DNA from: an archaeon
Lineage (GTDB): Archaea; Thermoproteota; Nitrososphaeria; Nitrososphaerales; Gagatemarchaeaceae
Length of the DNA: 64,000 nucleotides
NCBI GenBank assembly: GCA_021786575.1
Contig: JAJYMY010000002.1
Span: 392,080-456,079, forward strand
Direction: 5' to 3'
Shown one piece after another: positions 44,559 to 53,777 of this stretch; positions within the stretch are counted from its first letter, which is position 1, and every line of letters begins with the position of its first letter. The translations under genes were made by a program, and so were the position numbers. The notes beneath the pieces are model-generated. The model did not search any database and had not been told where the DNA came from. It saw only the letters and a list, made by a program, of their open reading frames with translations.

Positions 44559-46313
44559 ATGTTCGAAAAGTACCTCCGTCTCTTCTCCCTGGTGAGGAGG
44601 CACTGGCAGATAGCCACCGTGATGGGCGTCTGCGTCACAGCCCTCACAGGGTTCAGGGTGCTCGTCCCGTTCCTCACCGGGGCCGCAGTCAACGACATCG
44701 TTGCCAAGGCTCCTGTATCGTCGGTGGCCTACCTCGCGGTCGAGATAGTGGCTGTGAGCGCCGCGTCAGCGGCTTTCAGCTTCGGGCTGAGCTACGGGGG
44801 GCAAGCCCTCGGCCAGAAGCTGATCTACGACATAAGGAACACAATCTTCACTTCCATCCAGTCGCAGTCCTTCAGCTTCTATGACCGCAACGAGACCGGA
44901 CAGCTGATGTCCAGGGCGACGGGGGACGTGGAGGCCGTCCGTAGGTTCGTGGCGTTTGGGCTGGGGCAGCTCCTGTCCAACACGTTCCTCGTCGGCGGGG
45001 TGATTGTCTCCCTGTTCTACCTCAACCTGTACCTAGCCGCAATAGTCATCATAGTCTTCCCTCTGATCTTCTTCCTCAGCTGGAAGTTCAGCCAGACGCA
45101 GGGTCCTTTCTGGCGGCTTACCAGGAGGAACTACGGCACGATGAATTCGGTCCTCCAGCAGAACGTCACGGGGGCCAGGATAGTGAGGTCGTTCACCGCG
45201 GAAGAAGCTGAGATGTCTCGGTTCGCGTCCACTAACCAGGCCTACCGCGATGGAATCGTAGGCTCATCGGCCGTCAGGGCGATCTATGTCCCGCTCTTGA
45301 GCCTCGTCATCAGCCTAGACCTCGCTGCCCTCTACTATCTCGGGGGCGGCCGAGTCATAGCCGGGACGATCACTCTTGGGGAGCTCGTGGCGGCAGCGAA
45401 CCTCCTCGCCCTGCTTTCAGGGCCCAGCAGGTTCCTAGGACAGCTCATCCTCATCGGGCAGAACGGCATGGCCGGGTTCGACCGCATACTCGAAGTAATC
45501 GACGCGAAGGCGGAAGTGAAGGACAACCCTGGGGCCATCCAGATCGGGGAGGTCAAAGGCGAGATAAGGTTCGAGGGCGTCTGGTTCGGCTACCGCGCCG
45601 GCAGGGACGTGCTGAAGGGGGTGGACCTCGAAATCAAGCCGGGACAGGTGGTCGCCTTCGTCGGGTTTTCTGGTTCGGGGAAGACTACCATGGCCAACCT
45701 CATCCCTAGGTTCTACGACGTGACCCGCGGGGCGGTCAAGATAGACGGGAAGGACGTCAGGGACGTGACCTTGAAGTCTCTCCGGGGGTCCGTGGGCCTA
45801 GTAAGCCAGGACATATTCCTCTTCTCAGCCACCATAAGGGAGAACGTCTGCTATGGGCGGACCGACGCCAGTCAGGAGGACGTCGAGAGGGTCTGCAAGG
45901 TCGCCCGTGCTGACGAGTTCATCGAGCGTTTCCCGGAAAGATATGAGACCAGGGTCGGCGAGAGGGGGGTCACCCTCTCGGGGGGTCAGAAGCAACGGAT
46001 TGCGATCGCCCGGACGCTCCTGACAGACCCCAGGATTCTCATCTTGGACGACTCCCTTTCTAGCGTCGACGCGGGGACAGAATACGCCATAGCCGACGCA
46101 CTGAAGGAGGTGGTAAAGCAGAGGACGACCATCATCATAACCCAGCGGCTCTCGACCCTCAGGCTTGCCCAGCGAATAGTGGTGTTCGACGGCGGCAAGG
46201 TCGTGGAGGACGGAGACCACACGGAGCTGCTGGCGCGAAACGGCACCTACGCAAAGCTCTATCGTTCGCAGTACGCGCCCCAGGACGTACCTTCAACGGA
46301 GGCCTACCGCTAG
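44559..46313 (+). CDS. ABC exporter half-transporter 1 (degenerate Walker B)
   Basis: A 584-residue half-transporter with six N-terminal helices and a C-terminal ATPase. Walker A is GFSGSGKTT (369-377) and the signature LSGGQ is canonical (473-477). Walker B ends in Asp-Asp (ILILDD, 497-498), so the catalytic Glu is Asp. With its partner it forms a heterodimer of the TM287/288 or BmrCD kind, exporting lipids or drugs; the substrate is unknown. The following gene starts at the last base of its stop codon. A tttttaag element (44512-44519) lies 40 nt upstream. Confidence 0.92.
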   Translation: MFEKYLRLFSLVRRHWQIATVMGVCVTALTGFRVLVPFLTGAAVNDIVAKAPVSSVAYLAVEIVAVSAASAAFSFGLSYGGQALGQKLIYDIRNTIFTSIQSQSFSFYDRNETGQLMSRATGDVEAVRRFVAFGLGQLLSNTFLVGGVIVSLFYLNLYLAAIVIIVFPLIFFLSWKFSQTQGPFWRLTRRNYGTMNSVLQQNVTGARIVRSFTAEEAEMSRFASTNQAYRDGIVGSSAVRAIYVPLLSLVISLDLAALYYLGGGRVIAGTITLGELVAAANLLALLSGPSRFLGQLILIGQNGMAGFDRILEVIDAKAEVKDNPGAIQIGEVKGEIRFEGVWFGYRAGRDVLKGVDLEIKPGQVVAFVGFSGSGKTTMANLIPRFYDVTRGAVKIDGKDVRDVTLKSLRGSVGLVSQDIFLFSATIRENVCYGRTDASQEDVERVCKVARADEFIERFPERYETRVGERGVTLSGGQKQRIAIARTLLTDPRILILDDSLSSVDAGTEYAIADALKEVVKQRTTIIITQRLSTLRLAQRIVVFDGGKVVEDGDHTELLARNGTYAKLYRSQYAPQDVPSTEAYR

Positions 46314-48106
46314 TGGCCGCCCGAGGGATGTACATCAGCGACGACCCCGACGTGCGGAAGGACAGGAAATACAGCGACAGCTACCTCATCCGGCGGCTTG
46401 TCGGGTACGTCGTCGGGTATCGCAAGGACCTCGTGATAACCTTGGCGGGGCTGTTCTTCATAGCAGGCGCAGGCATCGTGGGCCCAGTCCTTCTGGGATT
46501 CGCCGTCGACGACATGCTTGCCAGAAACTACGCCGGCGTCGCTGCCCTGACCGGGTCGTACGCCGTGCTGTACGTCGCCAACTACGTAGCAGACAGCAGG
46601 CGGACTTACTCCATGCAGGTCGTCGGGCAGAACTCGCTCAGAGACATCAGGAGGGACGCCTTCGACCACCTCCAGCGCCTCTCCCCTTCATACTTCTCCT
46701 CCAAAGAGACCGGGCGCATAATGTCGTACATAATGAACGACGTGGACGCAGTAGAGGACTTCGTCACCTTCCAGCTCCCTCAGGTCCTCTCCGGCTTCCT
46801 GACCATCGCGTCTATAGTGGTCATAATGCTCTACTTCAACGTCGACCTCAGCCTCGTCTCCTTCGTGGTCATCCCCGCGCTCGTCGCGACCACCTTCGTC
46901 TTCCAGGGGAGGATTTCCAGGAACTTCGTGGAGACCAGGAAGAAGATCGCAGCAGTCACGGCGAAGCTTCAGGAAGGGATAAGCGGGGTGAGGGTGACCC
47001 AGGCGTTCGTCAGCGAAGAGCGCGTCTCCGGTAACTTCGACGTAGTGAACAACGAGAACATGCAGGCGAACCTAAAGGCAAACAGGTACACTTCCGCCTT
47101 CAATTCCATAGTGCAGGTGATAGAGGCGGTGGGCCTCGCGCTCGTCCTGTGGTACGGCGCCACGGAGATATACTCCGGCCACCTCCTGGTGGGGACCCTC
47201 GTGACCTTCATGCTCTACGTGAACGCCTTCTTCAACCCGATCATACAACTAACTACGTTCTACAACTCGTTCCAGTCGGCTGTGGCGGGGCTCGACAGGG
47301 TGACGCAGCTAGTCAATACAAACGTGGAGGTCAAGGAGCCAGCCGACCCTGACCAAATCGACGCAGAAGCTGACTGGGGAGTCGAGCTCAAGGGTGTGAC
47401 CTTCGGCTACGCGCAGGGCGCCCCTGTCCTCAAGGACGTGAACCTGAAGATCGAGCCGAGGGAGGTAGTCGCCATAGTCGGCCCGACGGGGGCGGGGAAA
47501 TCCAGCATAGTAAGCCTCGTCCAGCGCTTCTACGACCCTCAGCAGGGCTCGGTCCTGATAGGCGGGGTCGACATCAGGAGGCTCAGGTTCAGAGACTTCA
47601 GGTCGCGGATGAGCGTGGTCCCCCAGGACCCGATCCTATTCACCTCCAGCATCGCAGACAACATAAGGTACGGGAGGCCTGAAGCCACCATCGAGGAGGT
47701 CAAAGCCGTGTCCAAGGCATTGGGCGCGGACGAGTTCATCTCCTCCCTCCCCGAAGGGTACGACACGATGCTGACCGAGGGCGCTACGAACCTGTCGATG
47801 GGACAGAAGCAGCTCATATGCTTCGCCAGGGCGATCCTGAGAGACCCCAAGATCCTCATCCTGGACGAGGCGACGTCGGGACTCGACCCCTTCACCGAGC
47901 TGAAGATACAACGGTCCCTCTCTGTGATGATAAAGGGGAGGACGACGATCATAGTCGCGCACAGGCTCTCCACCATCAGGCTGGCGGACAGGATCGTGGT
48001 CCTCGAGGGCGGGAGGGTGGTGGAGGAGGGCACCTTCGACCAGCTGACATCGGTCCCAGGCGGAATCTTCGCAGGGATGTACGCTCTACAGTCCAAGCAG
48101 GCATGA
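46313..48106 (+). CDS. ABC exporter half-transporter 2 (noncanonical signature)
   Basis: A 597-residue half-transporter. Walker A is GPTGAGKSS (390-398), Walker B has the normal catalytic Glu (ILILDE, Glu519), but the signature reads LSMGQ (494-498) instead of LSGGQ. This complements the Asp in the first subunit: one composite ATP site combines the first subunit's Asp with this altered signature and is degenerate, while the other is fully canonical. Start is GTG 46313, overlapping the upstream TAG by one base, so the subunits are coupled. Confidence 0.92.
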   Translation: MAARGMYISDDPDVRKDRKYSDSYLIRRLVGYVVGYRKDLVITLAGLFFIAGAGIVGPVLLGFAVDDMLARNYAGVAALTGSYAVLYVANYVADSRRTYSMQVVGQNSLRDIRRDAFDHLQRLSPSYFSSKETGRIMSYIMNDVDAVEDFVTFQLPQVLSGFLTIASIVVIMLYFNVDLSLVSFVVIPALVATTFVFQGRISRNFVETRKKIAAVTAKLQEGISGVRVTQAFVSEERVSGNFDVVNNENMQANLKANRYTSAFNSIVQVIEAVGLALVLWYGATEIYSGHLLVGTLVTFMLYVNAFFNPIIQLTTFYNSFQSAVAGLDRVTQLVNTNVEVKEPADPDQIDAEADWGVELKGVTFGYAQGAPVLKDVNLKIEPREVVAIVGPTGAGKSSIVSLVQRFYDPQQGSVLIGGVDIRRLRFRDFRSRMSVVPQDPILFTSSIADNIRYGRPEATIEEVKAVSKALGADEFISSLPEGYDTMLTEGATNLSMGQKQLICFARAILRDPKILILDEATSGLDPFTELKIQRSLSVMIKGRTTIIVAHRLSTIRLADRIVVLEGGRVVEEGTFDQLTSVPGGIFAGMYALQSKQA

Positions 48107-48173
48107 CAGTCGCGCGGCCTGGGACGGGCGAGCCGCGATACCTTTTATCTCGAACGTTCGAAGACGCCGCAAC

Positions 48174-50069
48174 TTGAAGTTCCTCGATTTCCAGGCCGAG
48201 GTCGAAGAGACCCTTGCCAGCGCATGCAGGGCGCTTGGCTACAAAGACGCCGGAGCCGACGTCTCCCTCCCGCCTAACGACAGCTACGGAGACCTCGCGA
48301 GCGCCGTCGCCATCAGGATAGCCAAGGACGCAGGGAGGAGTCCGGGGGACCTCGCCGTCGAGATCGGGGCAAAGGCCATGGATCTCGCGAGGCGGACGAA
48401 GTACATCGGGGGCGTATCCCCGCACAAAGGTGGCTTCGTCAACTTCGGCATAAACCGCCCCCGGTTCCTCCTCGACGCCATAAACGGCATCTTGGCCGGG
48501 GACCTGGGGACCACGAGGGAGAAGGGGGAGGTGGTGGCGGTCGAGCACACCAACGTCAACCCCAACAAAGCACTCCACATCGGGCACGCCCGCAACCTCG
48601 TCCTCGGCGACTCGCTGGTAAGGGTGATGCGCTACCTCGGCCAGAGGGTCCAGGCGCTCAACTACGTGGACGATTCGGGCGCCCAGGTGGCGGATATCAT
48701 AGTGGGGTTCAAGTTCATGGGGCTCCCTGACGAGGCGCCCCCGGGGGCCAAATATGACGTGTACTGCGGCGACAACGTCTACTCGAGGGTGACAAAAGAG
48801 TACGAGACACGTCCGTCGTTGAAGGAGAAGCAGTCCCTTGTGTTGAAGGAGATTGAGAAAGGCTCGGGGGAGCTTGCCGAGTACACCAGGGGCATCGTGA
48901 GGAAGATTCTCGCCGCGCAGCTCTCCACGTGCTGGAGGCTGGGGGCGACCTACGACCTGCTCAACTGGGAGTCGCAGCTCGTCCATTCTGGGATGTGGGA
49001 GAAGATATTCGAGTCGCTGAAGAAGATGGGGTACGTCAGGCTCCAGACACAGGGGGAGAACGAGGGGTGCTGGGTCATCCCTGACCCGGACACGGGGGAG
49101 GAGAAGGTGGTCGTGAGGTCAGACGGGACTGCTGTGTACGTAGCCAAGGACATCCCTTACGCCGCCTGGAAGATAGGCCTGATCGGCGACCCCTTCGGGT
49201 ATGAGGTGTACTCAGGGGAGCAGCCTGGAGGGCCCCTCTACTCCACGACCCTCAGTGGAGGGAAGGCCAAGGTCCACTTCGGGGGGGCTGAGCTCGCCGT
49301 CTCCGTAATAGACGCCAGGCAGAGCTACCTGCAGAAGATCGTGGCCAAAGTCCTCGACAAGTTCCGGGAGGGGGCTTCGAGGAGGTACGTCCACCGGGGG
49401 TACGAAGTGGTGGCGCTGTCGAAGAAGACGGCCTCCCAGCTCGGGTTCGGGATCGACGGGGAGTTCGTTCACATGTCTGGGAGGAAGGGGCTTTACGTGA
49501 ACGTCGACACCGTCCTCGACCGCCTCAAGGAGAAGGCGAAGGCGGAGACACGGAGGCGTAACCTGTCTGAGGCGGAGGGGTGGGTGGACGAGGTGGCCGA
49601 GGCCGTGGCAGTGGCTGCGCTCCGGTACGAGCTCCTCAAGCAGGATCCAGACAAGATGATAGTGTTCGACATGGACGACGCGCTCCAGTTCCAGGGGGAC
49701 ACGGGTCCCTACCTGGTCTACACCTACGCCAGGGCGAGGAGGATTCTCGGCAAGACCGAGGGGCGCCCTAGGATCACGCTCGAATCGGCCGCCAAGCTCG
49801 GCAAGCCGCAGGAGGCCAGGCTCGCGAAGAAGATGTCGATGCTAGACCTCGCGGCCGAGACGGCCGGCGAGTTCCTCTCCCCGAGAGAGATTGCCAAGTT
49901 CGCCCACGAGCTGGCCATGGACTTCAACGACTTCTACGAGAGCGTCCCTGTCAACCAGGAACCCGACCAGGACACCAGGGACGCGCGCCTCGCGCTCGTG
50001 GACGCGGCTAGCAGGGTGCTCGCGGAGGCGATGAGGCTAATTGGTGTCCCGGTCAAAGAGAGAATATGA
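48174..50069 (+). CDS. argS: Arginyl-tRNA synthetase
   Basis: A 631-residue class I synthetase that charges tRNA-Arg. The N-terminal Add1-like domain (PNDSYGDLAS) is followed by the NVNPNKALHIGHARN motif containing HIGH. The second catalytic loop reads VALSKKTASQLG, an altered KMSKS. The C-terminal helical anticodon-binding domain contains the YARARRI and DFNDFYESVPV segments. TTG 48174 is the start, 26 nt after a cttttat TATA box (48142-48148). The stop overlaps the next gene's ATG by 4 nt. Confidence 0.96.
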   Translation: MKFLDFQAEVEETLASACRALGYKDAGADVSLPPNDSYGDLASAVAIRIAKDAGRSPGDLAVEIGAKAMDLARRTKYIGGVSPHKGGFVNFGINRPRFLLDAINGILAGDLGTTREKGEVVAVEHTNVNPNKALHIGHARNLVLGDSLVRVMRYLGQRVQALNYVDDSGAQVADIIVGFKFMGLPDEAPPGAKYDVYCGDNVYSRVTKEYETRPSLKEKQSLVLKEIEKGSGELAEYTRGIVRKILAAQLSTCWRLGATYDLLNWESQLVHSGMWEKIFESLKKMGYVRLQTQGENEGCWVIPDPDTGEEKVVVRSDGTAVYVAKDIPYAAWKIGLIGDPFGYEVYSGEQPGGPLYSTTLSGGKAKVHFGGAELAVSVIDARQSYLQKIVAKVLDKFREGASRRYVHRGYEVVALSKKTASQLGFGIDGEFVHMSGRKGLYVNVDTVLDRLKEKAKAETRRRNLSEAEGWVDEVAEAVAVAALRYELLKQDPDKMIVFDMDDALQFQGDTGPYLVYTYARARRILGKTEGRPRITLESAAKLGKPQEARLAKKMSMLDLAAETAGEFLSPREIAKFAHELAMDFNDFYESVPVNQEPDQDTRDARLALVDAASRVLAEAMRLIGVPVKERI

Positions 50070-50698
50070 CCAGGTTCAGGCTGGCTGCGTTCGACCTTGA
50101 CGGGACGGTCCTTGAGTACAACGGGAGCTGGGTGGCCCTCCACCGAGCGTTCGGGACCGAGCACCTCGGCGAGGCTTCCCTGAAGCTCTACACAGAGGGG
50201 AAGATAGGCTACAAAGAGTTCATGCGTAGGGACATCGCCTGCTGGCCCAAGGGGATCACAAGAGGCCAAGTGGCCGAGATACTCTCGGGGTACAGGGTCA
50301 GGAAGGAGGCGCCTCGCCTCTTCGAAGAGCTCAGGGCTCGGGGGGTGCGGACGGCTCTGGTGACGTCCGGGATCGACATCCTGGCCAAAGAGGTCGCCGA
50401 GGAGCTGGGGATAGACCACTGGGTCGCCAACGGGCTCAGGTTCGACAGGGCGGGGAAGCTGCTGCCGATGGGGGTCGGCCGGGTGGACCCGATAAAGAAG
50501 GACCTTGCCTATGCGAAACTCTTGAAGGCCGCCGGGGTCCCGGCGAAGCAGACCATAGCTGTCGGGGACACCATCTACGACCTCGCCTTCTTGAAGTCGG
50601 CCGGGCTCGGATTCATGCTGGCCCACACCACGAGGGTCCCTGACCCGGGGATCATACACATAGATTCCCTCTCGGAGATCCTTGAATATATCGGATAG
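50066..50698 (+). CDS. HAD phosphatase, SerB/phosphoserine phosphatase-like
   Basis: A 210-residue HAD enzyme with motif I FDLDGTVLEY, a helical cap (about 18-70), motif II LVTSGID, Lys in DPIKKDLAY and motif III AVGDTIYDLAFL. This arrangement matches phosphoserine-phosphatase-type HADs. It is coupled to argS (overlap ATGA) and followed by a class V aminotransferase, so a role in serine or glycine metabolism is plausible but inferred from the neighbours. Confidence 0.85.
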   Translation: MTRFRLAAFDLDGTVLEYNGSWVALHRAFGTEHLGEASLKLYTEGKIGYKEFMRRDIACWPKGITRGQVAEILSGYRVRKEAPRLFEELRARGVRTALVTSGIDILAKEVAEELGIDHWVANGLRFDRAGKLLPMGVGRVDPIKKDLAYAKLLKAAGVPAKQTIAVGDTIYDLAFLKSAGLGFMLAHTTRVPDPGIIHIDSLSEILEYIG

Positions 50699-50747
50699 GG
50701 AGAGGGTTTTTACGCTCCGGGGCGAAGACGAGCGGGGCGCTTCTGAC

Positions 50748-51884
50748 TTGGACGACACCCTCCTGTTGATACCCGGTCCGACTAACCTGTCTAAGCGCGT
50801 GAGGGAAGTCATGGCAGGCCCCCAACTCCCTCACGTCGGCTCTGAGTTCTATTCGATGTTCAGGGAGACGGTCGGCCTGGCAAGGTACGTCTTCAAGAAC
50901 GAGAAGGGGGACCAGTTCGTGTTCACCGGGTCGGGGACCATCGGCATGGAGTCATCTGTGGTGAGCCTGGTGTCGCGTGGGGAGCGGACCTTGACGCTCA
51001 TCAACGGCTACTTCGGCCACAGGATGCTCATGCTCAACCAGGTCCATGGTGCCAAGGCTGACAAGCTCGAGTTCACGGGAGGGAAGGCGGCAGACCCTGA
51101 CTCGCTCAGGAGCCAGCTCAGAAAGGCGAAATACTCCGCGGTCTTCATCACCCACGTCGACACCTCCAGCTCTGTCCTGAACCCTGTCAGGGAGCTGGTC
51201 GAAGAATGCGCGAAGGCCGGCGTGGCGGCGGTTGTGGATTCTGTCTGCGCCATAGGGGGCCTCCCGCTAGACTTCGACTCGCTCGGTGCGGACATCGTGT
51301 TCACCGCCTCCCAGAAGGCCCTGGCCGGGCCCCCAGGGGCGGTGCTCGTGGCTGTGTCCAAGCGCGCCATGGAGAAGATGGAGAAACGCAAGAGCCCGAT
51401 AGAGAGCTACTACATGAACCTCCTCCGATGGAAGCCTGTGATGGACGACCCGAAGATGTACCTGGCCACGCCAGCCACGCAGGTCCTGCAGGCGTTGAGA
51501 GAGGCGCTCCTGGAGGCGAAGGAAGAAGGGATCGAAAACAGGTGGGCGAGGCACAGGAAGCTGGGAGAGATCACCAGAGCGAGCGTAGAGGGGTGGGGCC
51601 AGAGGTTCGTGGCGGAGGAAGGCCATAGGGCAGATACGGTCACGTCCTTCTGGGTGGAAGAAGGGAAGGCGGGCCCCATACAGAAGACGCTGGAGAGCGA
51701 GCACCACGTAATGGTTTCGAGGGGGATCTACGACGACAAGGACAGGATGATCAGGATAGGTCACTTCGGAACGCTTCAGCCTGAGGCCCTCAGGAAGGCC
51801 CTGGGTTCCATGGGGGAGGTGATGGAGGAGCTCGGCGTGTCAGCCCATCAAGTGGCAGTGGCTAAACGACGGAGCCGGCGGTAG
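50748..51884 (+). CDS. Class V aminotransferase (alanine/serine-glyoxylate type)
   Basis: A 378-residue PLP enzyme starting LLIPGPTNLSKRV, the hallmark of the alanine-glyoxylate/serine-pyruvate aminotransferase group. The PLP lysine is in FTASQKALAGPPG, the Asp in VVDSVCAIGG, and the C-terminal IRIGHFG segment is intact. The frame is open from 50682; TTG 50748 is chosen because tttttac (50706-50712) is a TATA-like box upstream and the first 22 residues do not fit the family. With the neighbouring SerB-like phosphatase it may act in a serine/glycine pathway. Confidence 0.88.
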   Translation: MDDTLLLIPGPTNLSKRVREVMAGPQLPHVGSEFYSMFRETVGLARYVFKNEKGDQFVFTGSGTIGMESSVVSLVSRGERTLTLINGYFGHRMLMLNQVHGAKADKLEFTGGKAADPDSLRSQLRKAKYSAVFITHVDTSSSVLNPVRELVEECAKAGVAAVVDSVCAIGGLPLDFDSLGADIVFTASQKALAGPPGAVLVAVSKRAMEKMEKRKSPIESYYMNLLRWKPVMDDPKMYLATPATQVLQALREALLEAKEEGIENRWARHRKLGEITRASVEGWGQRFVAEEGHRADTVTSFWVEEGKAGPIQKTLESEHHVMVSRGIYDDKDRMIRIGHFGTLQPEALRKALGSMGEVMEELGVSAHQVAVAKRRSRR

Positions 51885-51923
51885 AACCCTTTTATCGGCA
51901 CTGGGGTCGGACACCAGAATCGC

Positions 51924-51996
51924 AGCCCGGTCGTCTAGTGGTCAAGGATGGGGGCCTCTGGAGCCTTCGACCTAGGTTCGAATCCTAGCCGGGCTA
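51924..51996 (+). tRNA. tRNA-Gln (anticodon CTG)
   Basis: Acceptor AGCCCGG/CCGGGCT with discriminator A, D-arm GTC/GAT, anticodon stem GGGGC/GCCTT with loop CTCTGGA, T-arm CTAGG TTCGAAT CCTAG. The 73-nt gene has no encoded CCA. Its last 16 bases recur downstream three times, so it is the integration target of the following island. Confidence 0.93.
51981..51996 (+). repeat. Attachment core 1 (tRNA-Gln 3' end)
   Basis: The 16-base 3' end of the tRNA from the T-arm to the discriminator. It is repeated exactly at 61730 and partly at 58472 and 59341. After a 6-base spacer, AATGAGCTCCGTTTG (52003-52017) matches 13 of 15 bases near the third copy. Confidence 0.8.
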
Positions 51997-52098
51997 CCTT
52001 GAAATGAGCTCCGTTTGCCAAACAGCACGTAATTTGGCCTCTGTAGGCTACCGATATTTCAAATCGGCCTCTTCCGCCTGAGAACTCACAGAAGTTGG

Positions 52099-52290
52099 TT
52101 ATGACGCACGACCCTTTTTGACTCGTAGAGTCTTGCCTTCGACCTCGAATTCCAGGAGGTCGCCGTCTTTGAACGGGAAGAGGGAGTCCTTCGCCAGATC
52201 AGTGGGAATGTAGATGAAGAACTTGTCGTACTTCTTCCCTCCCGTCTGCGTTGGCCTGTTGAAGAATCGGCCCTTTCCTTTGTTAACCAG
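52099..52290 (-). CDS. Small AbrB/SpoVT-like protein, start unclear
   Basis: About 63 codons read KYDKFFIYIPTDLAKDSLFPF, then KDGDLLEFEVEGKTLRVKK, the loop-hinge-helix and swapped strands of an AbrB/MazE-like DNA-binding domain. No ATG, GTG or TTG is in frame before the domain: only CTG at 52288-52290 follows the upstream stop TGA. It may start at CTG, be translated from a lost upstream part, or be a remnant cut at its 5' end when the element inserted. Confidence 0.5.
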   Translation of the reverse strand: MVNKGKGRFFNRPTQTGGKKYDKFFIYIPTDLAKDSLFPFKDGDLLEFEVEGKTLRVKKGRAS

Positions 52291-52363
52291 TTGGAATCAC
52301 AGATTGGTGCCACAGTGTCTTGATATCAGGTTCCGAATACCAAATTGGTAGCACAAACAAGAT

Positions 52364-53440
52364 ATGTCGGGTCAGCGAATCTTAAGCGTCTTGAGGTGTA
52401 GGCTCTGGGCACTGATCCTGGTAGCAGTCATCATCATATCGACCGCCGCCTTTCTTTCCTTCTACCCTGCGTCTGGACCAAAAGCAAGTGGCCTGGGTGT
52501 TCCCGTCGGTGCGTTCCTCTACCTCTGGTACGGCAACGCCACGGGCGGGGTCGGCGGGCTAGGGTCTCCGGGTTGGAACAGCAGCACCTACCCCGGTGGA
52601 GGGGCGGTAGTGGATACGCCCGCCATAGGCTACTACGTTTCGGATAGTAACGCCACATTCCAGTGGCAGGTCAAGGAGATGCAGTCAGCAGGAATCAGCT
52701 TCGCATTGATTTCATGGTGGGGGCCGTCAAGAACGGGCGAGGCTGGGGCCATCAACAAGGCGACCCTTGACTTCTTCAGGTACCTCAAGGGGACCAACTC
52801 CGCTTTCAAGGCCGCGATAATGGTTGATGCGTTCGAAGGAGGGAACAACCTCAACGAGTCCACTCTGAATTCTGTCTACGACTACGTGTTCTCGCAGTTC
52901 GCTTCGACCTACTCGAACTGGTACTTCTCCTGGGAGGGGCACCCCCTCCTGCTCTTCTTCAATCCCATCTATCCTCAAACCAATGACACCCGTTTCACAG
53001 TGAGGACTATCGGCAACCGTCCGAATCCAGTCGACTGGCAGTTTTGGAACGCCCCAGTGAGCTTCTTCCAGTCGCAGCTGCAGCCCGGAGTGGATGCTGC
53101 CAACGACATAGGCAACCCTTTCATCTCCTCTGACGGCGAAGTCACAATCGTCCCAAGGATCGACAGCTACTACAACAACCGGTCAGGCTATCAAGAGGGG
53201 TATCTCAGATTTGACCCCACGCTACAGCTTGGTCTCTACCAGGCTGAATGGAATTTCGTCCTTAATCATCGCTCCGAGGTGAAGCTGGTGCTAATCTACT
53301 CGTGGAACGAGTATCACGAGAGGTCAACCATCGAACCCCATGTTGACGGAACTAGTTCGGTGCCTTCTACTTACCTCCTGAACTTGACCGCATCGTTTAC
53401 CTCACAGCTGGAGAAAGGGGCTGGTGCACCGGGGTTATAA
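52364..53440 (+). CDS. Membrane-anchored GH99/GH71-like secreted glycosidase
   Basis: A 358-residue protein with an N-terminal membrane helix (about 12-34) and an extracellular domain resembling the GH99/WbsX (alpha-mannan-active) TIM barrel: the opening strand GAFLYLWYG, QVKEMQSAGISFALISWWGP, and the signature IYSWNEYHERSTIEPH near the C-terminus, where GH99 enzymes place their conserved Asn-Glu-His. The substrate would be an alpha-mannoside-like glycan. Its base composition is lower in G+C than the core genes and it is the first intact gene after the tRNA-Gln attachment core. Confidence 0.72.
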   Translation: MSGQRILSVLRCRLWALILVAVIIISTAAFLSFYPASGPKASGLGVPVGAFLYLWYGNATGGVGGLGSPGWNSSTYPGGGAVVDTPAIGYYVSDSNATFQWQVKEMQSAGISFALISWWGPSRTGEAGAINKATLDFFRYLKGTNSAFKAAIMVDAFEGGNNLNESTLNSVYDYVFSQFASTYSNWYFSWEGHPLLLFFNPIYPQTNDTRFTVRTIGNRPNPVDWQFWNAPVSFFQSQLQPGVDAANDIGNPFISSDGEVTIVPRIDSYYNNRSGYQEGYLRFDPTLQLGLYQAEWNFVLNHRSEVKLVLIYSWNEYHERSTIEPHVDGTSSVPSTYLLNLTASFTSQLEKGAGAPGL

Positions 53441-53777
53441 TAGACCACGACTAAAGCATCCCCTCGCACTGGGTTCAGTCACAGTTCCATTACTTTGTTC
53501 TGTTCTTCCCGAATTCGACTACTACTTCTCCGCCCACTTTCAACTTAACCGGTCGCTGCCATCCCCCCGATTCGGCGAAGTCATCCTGCGTTACAACACC
53601 AAGACCGGCATGTACAATGGGAGGTTGACTAACAGCTTTCTGGGAAAGTGACAGAATCGCATTCCGTCCCAAAGACTACTCATACGTAAGCCTAATATAA
53701 GATGGCAACAACCATGGCCTGCGTTGAGCACTGCCAGACCTGGTGGGGTTCACAACTGTCCCATGTCTTTATGTCTG
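53441..53777. other. 337-base intergenic region, no gene seen
   Basis: The region lies between the GH99-like gene and the convergent 380-residue unknown. Frames here are short and lack recognisable features. Confidence 0.45.
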
